Shown piece by piece: positions 11,735 to 21,700 of a stretch of 64,000 bases of DNA. The translations under genes and the position numbers were made by a program. The notes beneath the pieces are model-generated. The model was not told where the DNA came from, searched no databases, and saw only the letters and a list, made by a program, of their open reading frames with translations. Location of the stretch: NCBI GenBank assembly GCA_024036415.1, contig JAMWET010005518.1, positions 52,005 through 116,004 of the forward strand, in the 5' to 3' direction. This DNA comes from Prochilodus magdalenae (lineage: Eukaryota; Chordata; Actinopteri; Characiformes; Prochilodontidae). Numbering within the stretch: position 1 is the stretch's first letter; the number at the start of each line of letters is the position of its first letter.

Positions 11735-12676
11735 GCTGCCTGGCCAAAAAAAGGTTGCAACCTGGATTGAACTAAGCAAATAGGTAAGAGCCTCCCATTG
11801 GATAATTACTGCATTGGTTATTATGTTTTAGCTGGCAACAATTATTTAACCCTACCTAACGCAGTGAGTAGCTTTTCTTTTGTTAAACAACCATGTGAAA
11901 AGACTGTGGTCGTGAAAAAGATGATAATCTTTTTCAAAAGGGTCAAATTATTGGCAGGCATCAAGCAGAGACGACCTGTAAGGAGACAGCTGAAACTACT
12001 AAAATCGTAGTAACTACTAAAACTGTCCCAACGCATTATTAAAAAGCTGAAGAATAGTGGGAAAACATCATCTTCAAGGAAGAAATGTGGTTGGAAAAAA
12101 ATTGTGAATGATTGTAATGGGCGATCACTTAAACGTTTGGTGAAATCAAATCGTAGAAAAACAGCAGTAGAGCTCTGGGAAATGTTTAATAGTGAAAGTA
12201 AGAGCATTTCCATACACAATGCGACGGAAACTCAAGAGATTGGGACTAACGGCTGTGTAGCCTTAAGAAAATCAGTTAGGCTAACAGGCAAAAACAGCTT
12301 CAATTTGCCAGGTAGAATACAGATCTGACTCTTGAGCAATGGAAGTAGGTCAATGCCAGGATTCATCAGTCTCAAACTAAAAAGAGTGGTTCATGAGACA
12401 TCATTTTCACACGTGGATTGGCCACCATAAAGTTCAGACCTGAACCTCATTGAGAATCTTTGGGATGTGCTGGAGAATATTTTCCACAGTGGTCCGAACC
12501 TCCCATCATCGATACAAGATCTTGGGGAATTAATGCAGCACTGGACAGAAACACATGTTGTGACACTGCAGGGGCTTGTGGAAATGATGCCACAGCGAAT
12601 GCGTAGCATGATCAAAGCTAAAGGCAGTCCAATGACATATTGGAGTGTGTGACCTTTTTTTTGGCCAGCCAGTGTA
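11735..12676 (+). mobile_element. Tc1-like DNA transposon relic, about 0.94 kb
   Basis: The two ends are inverted copies: CTGGCCAAAAAAAGGT near 11740 and ACCTTTTTTTTGGCCAG near 12653-12667. Inside, on the plus strand, a decayed transposase runs to IENLWDVLENIF (catalytic Glu and the WD block) and ends LQGLVEMMPQRM then IKAKG. It is shorter than an intact Tc1 (about 1.6 kb) and broken by stops, so it is an internally deleted, inactive copy. Confidence 0.85.
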
Positions 12677-13024
12677 ATAACCATGTACAGTACCTGAATG
12701 AGCAAACAGTGGTGTTGGCTTTCCACTGCTAGAAATGCCTCTGGTGACTAAAGGGTTGAAGTTTGATGCATACCAGGCGTTTATCCTAGCCTGACTTTGA
12801 TAGGTGTATACTTACAAACTGCTCCTTCAAGTCACTACATTACAATATGCTAACACATTCTCAGTACATTTTAGTGCATGATTCCTTTTTTATAACAATG
12901 TTTTGCAAACTTGTAATGTGCTTAAATAGAAATCATGCAATCAAGATGTCTGTGTTAACTTGCATACAACTGTATAACACTTTACTGAGGAAAAAGTGAT
13001 CAGTATGTTTCAGTGCTAGTCCAT

Positions 13025-13349
13025 TCATATCCTTGTGCGACCTGGTGGTCTCCAGGCAGGTTTCCCTGCATGCCACCCGCCTGTACTTTTGGGCACAGCC
13101 TTTGCGGACCAGTTGGAGGTATATGTGGTTTTCCTGCTCTGATCTACAGACATGTTTTCTGCAGTGCTGGCTGCTGTTTGTGCATTTGTGGCTATTGGAG
13201 TAGAAGAAAGAGTTCGGTCAGCAGCCCTTCTGAGCTCCAAGCTGGCCACTCTAAGCAGGTCCAGAGCCAAGGGAATCACACTAACTACCCCACCATAGTA
13301 GTTCCTTGCTTCATTACAGCTCAGCCGGTTGATCTCATCGTGTGGATAG
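13025..13349 (-). CDS. SPACA9: SPACA9 terminal coding exon
   Basis: Acceptor CTCTCTGCAG/CTAT. Encodes the conserved NEARNYYGGVVSVIPLALDL, a less conserved basic Ser/Thr tail and the WRPPG end, then TGA at 13027-13025. I saw no clear AATAAA on this strand in the next 350 nt. Confidence 0.9.
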
Positions 13350-15337
13350 CTGCAGAGAGGGTATTAAAGAGTAGATGTTTATAAAAGTGTATAAAACTTA
13401 TTTTAAATTGTATTATTAAAAGAACTGCTTACTGAAAACATGTATGCATTTCCCTTTTACCTCAAATGTACTTGATCAGCCAGTTTAGTGCCCAGATGAG
13501 TAATGGAAGTAATGGAAATTGTGTTACACAAAATCAGCCACTAAAACTAATGCAAACTTTGGACCCCATGCATGTCTTGACTGACCTACTATGCTGGCAG
13601 TAAGTGAATCATTTCTTTACCTGCATGCATGGTAAGCTGTATTGTGCATTTAGCTGGCTGGACTTTAGGGTTAGATAATGTGGGACATACATGTCCTAGG
13701 TTCTACATAGCCTTGCTTTTATTTGATCACAAAAAGACTTTGTTCTTCCTTCTATTCTTTTATTCATTTAATTATCATCAAACCTGTTTATTTTCCTGGG
13801 TCGCTGGGAGTGCTAGAGCCTGTCCCAGTGCTCACTGGGCTGAAATCAGAAAACACCGGCTGTCTGCCGTTCACAAGGCGGGCAAACAGACATAGGCTAC
13901 TCACAATTTAACATCTCCAATTGGCCTGACTACATGTCTTTGAACTATGACCCAGAAAAAAAACTACACAGACATGGGAAGAACATGCAAATTCCACACC
14001 AATAGAACCCTATCCGTTGAGTATATGATCCCCTATCAGTTACTTTAGTTAAAGTGAATCAACAGAGTGTCACGTAACTGTGCCTGTAGGTGACTGATGT
14101 TGCAGTTTGGGCTGAGAAGCTTCTTGCAGGTCTCCAGAGCTTCACTCGAGTGGCTTTGGGCGGATGACGTGCTATCCACAAGTTTGAACACTGTCTCAAG
14201 ATCTGCTATGATATCCAGAAAGAGAGAAAATACCCGTCGGTCTGTGGCATTGCTGCAGTGGTGGGTCATGTACCTCTGCACCTACATGGAAAAGATTTTG
14301 GATGCGTTCGGAAACAGAGACGGTTAATAACTAGTTTTGATGGATTTGTAATTTCAAGTATATTCGTGAGAAAAGTAATCAGCTTCTAGTTGCATTCTAC
14401 TACAGGTTTGAGCTATACTACCTCACTTAAAACAACGGGATGTGCACTTACTTGTGTTTACACTCATTGTCCATTTTATCAGCTCCATTTACCATGTAGG
14501 TGCACTATGTAGCTCTTTGATTACAGACTGTAGTCCATCTGTTTTTCTTTATACTTTGTTACCCGCTTTCATCCTGTTCTTCAGTAGTCAGGACCCCCAC
14601 AATTATTATATGGTTGCTGGACCATTCTCAAAATACAGTGTCACTGACGTGGTTGTACGGGCTGCGGTGATACGAGTGGACCAAACACAACAGTGATGCT
14701 GGAGTTTTTAAACACCTCAGTGTCACTGCTGGACCGAGAATAATCCACCAATCAAAACTATCCCGCCAACACCATCCTGTAGAAAGAATTCAGATAAAAG
14801 ACTAGAGGGTGACCAACACCAACTGCACAGCAACAGATGCCTCAGACTACATCTACAAGGTACAAGTGTCAAATAGAGTGAACAGTGAGTGGACACCGTG
14901 TTTAAACACTCCAGCAGTACTCCAGCAGTGCATGCCACTACCATGCCAGTGTCAATGAAGTACTGAGAATGATTAGCCACCCAAAAAATACATACTGTTT
15001 GGTGATGCTGTATGGGGGTCCTGCGGTGGTCCACAGAAGGTCATCAAAGTATGCAGAGGAACAGATGGACTACAGTCTGTAATTGTAGAGCTACAAAGTG
15101 CACCTGTATTGTGGGTGGAGCTGATAAAATGGACCAAACAAAGTGCTTAGTGTGTGTAGATATAGGTGAATTAGTTCATCCAGGCTCACTTGCCTGAGCT
15201 ACTGAAGAGACGGGCTCCGTTTTGTGATGAGCATGCTCTCTGGATCTCTCCAGTGCTGTGATAAATGTAATCTGCTGCTGCTTGAAGCGTTTATGCTTCT
15301 GTTCGATGGACAGCAATCTTTCTCGGACCTCGGTCAT
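13025..15337 (-). CDS. SPACA9: SPACA9 (sperm acrosome-associated 9), complete, 3 coding exons
   Basis: SPACA9 is a small helical microtubule inner protein of cilia and sperm flagella, also reported near the acrosome. Coding exons on the minus strand are 15337-15194, 14281-14079 and 13349-13025, joined in phases 0 and 2 to give 223 aa; the longer human isoform is 222 aa as I recall. The start reads MTEVRERLLSIEQKHKRFKQ (human MNEVKESLRSIEQKYKLFQQ). The middle has MTHHCSNATDRRVFSLFLDI, and exon 3 has YPHDEINRLSCNEARNYYGG, each close to human. The C-terminus PAWRPPGRTRI matches the long human isoform (PPWRPPGGKL). The first intron uses a GC donor. The gene is tail-to-tail with TSC1 and head-to-head with AK8. 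Confidence 0.93.
13790..14020. repeat. SINE-like repeat, inverted relative to the 26.6-kb copy
   Basis: Contains GAGCCTGTCCCAGTGCTCA, ATCTCCAATTGGCCTGACT and GGGAAGAACATGCAAATTCC. This is the opposite-strand form of the SINE-like element at 26585-26830, which has GCATGTTCTCCCTGTG. It lies in SPACA9 intron 2. Confidence 0.65.
14079..14281 (-). CDS. SPACA9: SPACA9 second coding exon
   Basis: Acceptor CCATGTAG/GTGC gives VQRYMTHHC directly after the Gln that ends exon 1. The donor GGCACA/GTTACG is weak, but its phase 2 fits the next exon (His codon, then YPHDE), as in human. Confidence 0.88.
14467..15135. mobile_element. Long-terminal-inverted-repeat element in SPACA9 intron 1
   Basis: The left end (CCATTTTATCAGCTCCATTT, then TGCACTATGTAGCTCT, then ACAGACTGTAGTCCATCTG) is mirrored at the right end (CAGATGGACTACAGTCTGT, then AGAGCTACAAAGTGCA, then GGAGCTGATAAAATGG). 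The inverted arms are about 75 bp or more, and parts of the interior are also symmetric (CACCTCAGTGTCACTGCTGG against CACCGTGTTTAAACACTCC). No transposase is visible, so this is a non-autonomous DNA element about 670 bp long. Confidence 0.85.
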
Positions 15338-15348
15338 TTTGACACAGC
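15194..15348 (-). CDS. SPACA9: SPACA9 first coding exon
   Basis: ATG at 15337-15335, 48 codons ending SSVAQ. Upstream of the ATG, an acceptor TTAATTGCAG ends at 15349, so about 11 nt of 5' UTR are in this exon and at least one noncoding exon lies further right. A strong minus-strand donor (AACTG/GTAAGG) at 16130 is a candidate for that exon. The 3' splice donor is CTCAG/GCAAGT. Confidence 0.9.
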
Positions 15349-15479
15349 CTGCAATTAAAAATGTTAGTGAGAACTTATCATGTCAGCATATACCTAACAA
15401 TAGAGAACACAATTGTCAGTAACATAAAATAGCAGTATGTTTGGTCCTGTCAAATACAGATTGGATTGTATGGTTCCAT

Positions 15480-16022
15480 AGGTGGAGTTGGCTTCCCATT
15501 CGAATTTTCCCATTCCATCTTAAAATTATGCAGTTGTTACATTATGGCGCCTTATCTGGCCTCCTGTTCTATTTTTCCCGTTCCGCCTTAAATAACGCAG
15601 TAGTTGTATTCTGGTGCCCCTGGGCTGGTTTTTGAGTTTGCTTCCTTTTCGAATTTTCCTGTTCCACCTTAAATGATGCAGTAGTTACATACTGGAGCCT
15701 CAAGGAACTTTCCCGTTTCTCCTTACATAATGCAGTCCTTATATTCTGGGGCCTCAGGGCTGGAGTTGGCTTGCTGTTCAAATTTTCCCGTTCCACCTTA
15801 AATGATTCAGTTATTACATTCCGGCGCATTAATTTGCTTCCTATTCCAATTTTCCCGGTCCGCCTTAAATGATGCAGCAGTTACAGTCTGGCGCCTCAGT
15901 TAGTTTCTATTTGAATTTTCCCGTTCCGCCTTAAATGATGCACTAGTTATATTCTGGCGTCTCAGGGCTGGAATTATTTAAGTTTTCATGTAATTGCTTC
16001 ACCATTTAAGGTGGAATGGAGA
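15480..16022. repeat. Degenerate tandem repeat, about 7 units of 56-80 bp
   Basis: The core AATTTTCCCGTTCCRCCTTA followed by AATGATGCAGTAGTTA and TTCTGGCGCCTCAGGGCTGG recurs with core starts near 15505, 15572, 15652, 15708, 15783, 15849 and 15915. An inverted fragment (CATTTAAGGTGGAATGG) follows at 16004-16020. The array lies in the likely 5' intron of SPACA9, just left of the CpG-rich promoter block. Related copies are at 41310-41360, 60711-60770 and 62745-62877. Confidence 0.85.
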
Positions 16023-16179
16023 CTTCGAAGTACAAACCGAATTTATAAGGCAATAAAAGTGCTCAAAATTCTCTTAAATCAGGCGGCACAATCACAAACC
16101 TATAATAGCACATTGGTATATAACCTTACCAGTTAGAAAAGCCCTGTTTTGTACCCGATACCAAACTTTTAATGATGTT

Positions 16180-16345
16180 TTGCAGCTTTTCCTCAGGAAA
16201 CCGCTTTCAGGCTGAGAAGCTGTTGTTGCGCAGGTGCTCGGCAACAAGTAGCGGTTCTCTGCGCCTGCGTGAACGTTACATAGACGGTGCCCGGGCCGTT
16301 TCGGTAACCATTGGCAACAAGTAAGACGCGGTCACGCGGCTCAGT
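16180..16345. promoter_or_regulatory. Shared SPACA9/AK8 promoter, CpG-rich
   Basis: A short GC- and CpG-rich island (TGCGCAGGTGCTCGGCAAC, CTGCGCCTGCGTGAACG, GACGCGGTCACGCGG) in otherwise AT-rich DNA, between the minus-strand SPACA9 and plus-strand AK8. It is the most promoter-like block between the genes. A plus-strand donor candidate (AACAA/GTAAGA at 16321) could end an AK8 5' UTR exon. A minus-strand donor at 16130 could end that of SPACA9. Transcription start sites are not determined. Confidence 0.65.
16304..16318 (+). promoter_or_regulatory. RFX X-box-like site
   Basis: GTAACC-ATT-GGCAAC fits the RFX half-site pattern GTNRCC, 0-3 nt, RGYAAC. X-boxes mark promoters of ciliary genes. Both flanking genes encode ciliary/axonemal proteins, and a further GGCAAC half-site lies near 16249. 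Confidence 0.6.
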
Positions 16346-16563
16346 AACATCAGTGCTAGCTTGCTAGCAATCAAGGCTACGTTAGTGATAGCTAAGTAAT
16401 TTGTCTGTGGACACATAAAGTGAAGGATAACGCTGGTGACAGAAAGAGAAATAAAAGAAAGGTTAGTAACTGAAAGTAAATTCATAATGTACATTCATTC
16501 AGAATCAGACAAGTTAGCTACTAGCTAAGGCCTCCCTTACGCGCTTGGTGTAGCCGGGTAACG

Positions 16564-18059
16564 TTAAAGGGAAAGCCCACCAATATTCCGAAATGTCTGT
16601 ATTTCTGTATTTTTTAGTAATTGAGAGCTGAAGTCATTGGGAAAGGTTTGATGTGGAACGGTACACTTGTAGAGAAACCTGTAGACTCAGATTTCTGGGA
16701 CCAGGAGTCTCTTTGTCTACAATGCGAATATAAGTACTTTGTTTACTGCCAAACAAAAATTAAATACGTTTTAGACCAAAACATTGTCACAAAAGAACCT
16801 TAAAACGGTTTCAGATATCAGGTAACGTATTTATAACCATATCATGTACTTTCTGTGAGGAAGCTGTTAGAGGCATGGTCGGGTCAGACGTCTGGTTCCT
16901 GTCACCACAACTTTGAACAATACTTACTCTACCTGCGTCTCTAGGACAAAGCATTTACTCTGAATGTCTCTGTTGACATGTAAACCATTTAATAATCCAG
17001 AAATATCTGTGGAATCTCTCTTTAAGCTAAACAGTTTTCTGCTTTTGGTCTGTTTTTGATTGATGAAATTAGAAAGGAATGGGGATTTCTTAGCTAATTC
17101 CAGTCATATTAAGGGCTTAGCCACCAACCAAACAATCGTCAACAAACACAAATGCACAGAAGCTGCCATTTGCTTCTTAAAAGACAACATCATTTTTAAA
17201 CATACATTTCTGAATAATTCAGTCCTTGATTTGTACACAAGTTTGTGGTTTGATGTGAGATGGTAAAGAAACTTGCAGACTCTGATTTCATTACAGTGGT
17301 GTGGATGGGAACCAGGCGTCAGCACAGCCACAGCACAAATGTAGCCATTTTATTTATGCTCCAAAATCACCAGTGAACCTTCTGTGTGTAATGTTAAGGA
17401 TAGCAAGCTTACTCAGTCTGTGGACCACTAGTGGACACGAGTCACCCTCTAGTCTGTGGGCCAGTATGCAGGTGGAGGCCGTATTTGTAGTGGGCTGGAA
17501 ACGTCATATATAACCATATAAGTGCTATATTATTTATATTAATATAAATGCATGTATGCTAAAGTACACATATACAAACAAAAAGGTTACAGTTGGAGGC
17601 TTATTAAACATCTTTAGTTTTAGAGATCATACACGCTGGCTAGCCACTAATGGTCAGGTTTGCTGGGGCACCGTGACAGCTCACATGCTAGAATTCTTGG
17701 ATAAATTTTATTTATAAAAGCTTTTTATTTATAAATTTCGGTTTTTTGGGGGATGCTTCTACGTTTATTGGGTATTATCAGGGAGGCCTTTGGGCAGAAA
17801 AGGTTGAGAACCCTTGCTAGTAAAGTACATTGTAAGGCAAACTAATATTAAAAATAATATACCATAACAAAACTGTGGCCAAGCAATGTCTCAGACCTCA
17901 GGCAGCATGTATTAACCGTTTCCGTGAGTGAGCTTTTAGATGACTTGAACTCTTCTATCATCACCACTGTGACCAATGCAGTTACTCCAGAACAGAACAT
18001 TCTACATAAGACCACTCTGAATGACTTTGTTTACATTTTTTGGTGGAGTTCCCCTTTAA
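16564..18059. mobile_element. TTAA-flanked DNA element, about 1.5 kb, between SPACA9 and AK8
   Basis: Left end TTAAAGGGAAAGCCCACCAA and right end TTGGTGGAGTTCCCCTTTAA form imperfect inverted termini, both at TTAA, the target of piggyBac-type elements. Inside, a segment near 16645-16700 (TTTGATGTGGAACGG, AAACCTGTAGACTCAGATT) recurs near 17247-17290 (TTTGATGTGAGATGG, AAACTTGCAGACTCTGATT). Part of it matches the repeat at 55616-55800. No transposase is recognised. It could be two nested copies. Confidence 0.55.
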
Positions 18060-18597
18060 CTGCGCAAAGTTAATTGTATAGTTAGTACAGTAAATCACAC
18101 ATTCACTCTGGTTCATTTAGTGTGTCAGTTTTTCTCTGCGTGTTCCTACATTGGTGATTAATGCAGAATCGTCGGTGCTTTGGTCCTGAAACAGTAGTAT
18201 CATGAAAAATCACAAAGGAAGAAGAAGAGCTGAGTTAATCATAACATGTGTTTGGTGTTAAAATGTCTTTAGCAGTGGAGCTATAAGGCTAATGAAATCA
18301 GCTTCATGGTGAAATACATTTTAATGTCACACACTAATTTTACTGTTCCATCACTCATTAGTTATATTATCCTCACAGCTGCAGTGCAAAGCTGAAGAAG
18401 CCAACACACTCCACACACCAAACATGCCATCTGCACTAGGGGTTAGTGGGAGACTGTTTAGATTAGGCTTTTCAGTGAACCTTTAATCTAAAAGATAATA
18501 CACTCATTTAAATAGAAGCAGTTCCAGTCTGGTGTCTCTGTTTGGGTTTCCCTGTTTAATCACCTATTTAATACACAGTAACCTCTGAAAATCCCCT

Positions 18598-18660
18598 TCT
18601 CTTCTCTTCTCTTCTCTTCTCTTCTCTTCTCTTCTCTTCTCTTCTCTTCTCTTCTCTTCT
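18598..18660 (+). repeat. (CTTCT)n microsatellite forming the AK8 exon 1 polypyrimidine tract
   Basis: About 12 perfect copies of a TCTCT/CTTCT pentamer run straight into CAG/TGCCAGGG, the acceptor before the AK8 start codon. It is the only pyrimidine tract available to that acceptor. Confidence 0.95.
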
Positions 18661-18663
18661 CAG

Positions 18664-18755
18664 TGCCAGGGATGGATGCAACAGCCAAACCTTTAAGGAT
18701 CCCTCCTGAAATGTCTATTTATGCAGAGAAGCACGAGATATTTGACCTCATTCAG
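18664..18755 (+). CDS. AK8: AK8 coding exon 1
   Basis: Begins eight bases before the ATG at 18672. Encodes residues 1-28, with a conserved N-terminus ending HEIFDLIQ. Donor TTCAG/GTATTG. Confidence 0.93.
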
Positions 18756-21700
18756 GTATTGTGCGTTCAGGTATCCTCTATTCCATGAATCATACAGTAT
18801 TTTCTATGAATTCATACCCTGAAATTAACCCATACTCGTACGTTCCTTCTTCTGTACAGACACTTGTGAGAAGCCTCATAATAGACAAGCCATTAGATCC
18901 TATTCAGTACCTGATTGAAATGCTGAAAAGAGACAGCATAGAAGGTAAAATCTTTAAATTAAATTTTCTAAGAAAGCTGAAGCTGAAGTGAGACTCTTGT
19001 TTGTCAGCTTCTTGTTGCAACGGTCGATTCCTCTTTAATGGTCTCACTGTTACATTCTGGTGCATCTTATTAAATGTAACTGCTGCACTCTTATCTGGAA
19101 CATGAGCTCTGAATAACTGTGTGTACCTGAAAGTGTATTTACAGTAGGTTTGTGTTTAACCACTCAGTTGTTTAGTGCACTTCTTGAAAGTGCCACTAGA
19201 TGGCACACCCTCACTACAGAACTGAGACAGAAAATGAAAACTGCAGTTCCATTAAATATGAACAGTAATTGACTAACTTATATTTGACTGATGTTGTCAG
19301 TGCATGTCTAAAGCTAATGATAACAAATTGGAGTTTGTAAAATAGTGGATTATTGAACTTTCTTTCCTAAAGAAGTTTCTAATTTTCAGTACCAAGGATT
19401 ATGCTGTTGGGACCACCAGCTTCAGGGAAAAGAACCACTGTACGTACTGTTTCCATTTATTTAAATACACTCCCTTTTGGCTTTGTAAATGTCTTGAAGG
19501 AGCACTACTTTAAGATTTCGTATGTGCATTTCATATATAAGTGTCTGTGAAATCAAATCTAAATGGAGCACTGCTTAATTTATATTTGGAGGAATACAGT
19601 CAGAGTTTCAGATCATGAATGTATCAGTATACGTTGCGCTGGCTGCACTTTCCTACATGAAATAGCCTCTATTTATAATCCTCAGGTTCTATCCAAACCG
19701 CAGTGTTGCCTGTATGTTATGCAAAAAGCCATATGTTATGCTATATTCCATATGCATGTTATATACTGTCTTGAATGTATCTCATTTGTTTACCACAGGC
19801 TAAAAAGTTGTGTGAGCACATTGGTGCGATCCACATAACTGCCAGCGATATCCTTAAGGATCGCACTGACCTGACCAGAGCTGCACAGGAATACACAGAG
19901 AAGAATCAGGTGCGACTTTATCACTCGCCTGAATCTATTTAATGCATGTGTGTGTATTTCTATGTATGGATCTTGCATACCTTAAAACATGTGAAGTGAA
20001 CAGCTATATAAAAAGGATATATTTGCATTTAGTGTTTTATTTGGACACATAGGATTATTTTGGTGCCGAAACAATAGCATTGAGCCAAATCAGCAGCTCC
20101 TGTCTGAAGTCTCCTCATGCAAATGATATGCAAAGTAGTTAGCCAGTAGAACGGAAAAGTTGAATATAGGAGGGAAAAGAAAGGCATGCTTAGGAAAAGC
20201 TTCTCCCAGTGGCTTAATTATTCTAATTATCCTCCCACTTAAACTCAGCGTGGCCTTGATTTTCAAAATAGAACAGTCCAAAAAGACGCAATTATTATCA
20301 TTTTGATGGAATCCGTAATAGAATGAGTGATTAAAGCCACGCACTATTCTAGTAATCTGGTACTTTATTATGTATATGTGATCTGAGACATATTTTATGA
20401 TTTGATGATAATAGTTTTGCCGGCCGAAGCTTATTTACATACAAAGATGAAGGCTGACACTTTTGTGACAGGCTAGCGTTACTGATGGCTTCTAGCTGGG
20501 AACACATATATACAGTATTACCAGTCGAAGAGCCAGTCAAAGTGGTCATTAAGTATGAAGGTTAGAGTATTATCCATTTGCAGAGGAAAGTAAAGGGAAA
20601 AAAGCTGGAGTTTAAGCAGCATTTAGAGAAAATGGGATTCCTAACAATCATGCAAGACCACCAAAAAGGTCACCATAAGATAAGATAAGTGGTACCTAAG
20701 CCTTTCATCTTTGTGAGAGAAGAGAAAATCAAGCTCCACTTTTGTTTCAGATCTCATATCTTTCTGTTCATCCTTACACTGTGAGAACTCAAAAACTCAA
20801 ATGAGTCTGAAAGGATGTGTAGAAGTCAGGAAGCTGAAAAGCCTACCTAGAAAAGCAAAGAGACCTAAAAGACGAAAATGTGAACCTAAGAACCTGCTGG
20901 TGCTTGCAGGACAATGGATGGTTCACCCTAGAGTCCAGACCTCAGGATACTATTAAATTAGTTTGGATTAATTTTTTTCATGAGGAGCAGAAAATACAAC
21001 CAACCTCTAAGACTGAACCTATAATGGCATGCAAAAACATACCTGCAGATTTATTTGCAAAACTGAAAGCAAGTCTCCAAAAAAAGAATGGACGCTGTAA
21101 TACAAATAAAGGTCCGATGCACGAAATACTAGAAGATATGCTATTATATGTTGTTGAGGGTTTAGAGTCATGTTTTCTTTTACATATATGCAGGTATATT
21201 TACTGTTCTTTTCCCTGGTGCTGAAAACTGAATAACTTGTATTTAACTGGTCCTTTGAATAAGAATTAAGTAAATGAAGAGTCTCTGGCTGTTGGACAAT
21301 GCTTATTGTATCTGCACCAGTCAGTTTTTCTTGCTAATGTAAAAGACTATTCAGACTTTTTTTAGAATCCTTTTCTGTCGCTAGCCCTCAGAGCTCAGTG
21401 AACCGAAGGCTAAGATTCTTTTTATGCTAAACAGACTGCTGTTCTGACTTTTCCAGCATTTTTAAAAGTTTTTAGGTAATGGCATGTATTAAACGAAATG
21501 TCAAACAACTTTAACTGTTGTTATTGCTGTTTTGATAGGAGATCCCACGAGGGCTTTGGATCAAGCTGATTCAGGAGCGTCTGTCAAAGGCTGACTGTGT
21601 AAGACGGGTAAGCATTTACTTGAGGTTGCAGTTAATCTGGTGAGTTCATTTGTTTGTCTTGTGTACAATTATGTACAAAATGTATTAAATATGAATAAAA

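Noticed and set aside
15569..15829. 86-codon open frame on the minus strand with a repeated SFKVERE-type peptide
   Set aside because: It is the translation of the degenerate tandem repeat. Unit lengths vary (56-80 bp), so the frame is not kept across units, and no homology or splice context supports a protein.
18598..18660. Considered whether the CTTCT array could be a CRISPR-like or other functional direct repeat
   Set aside because: Five-base units without spacers make it a plain microsatellite. Its only special property is its place at a splice acceptor.
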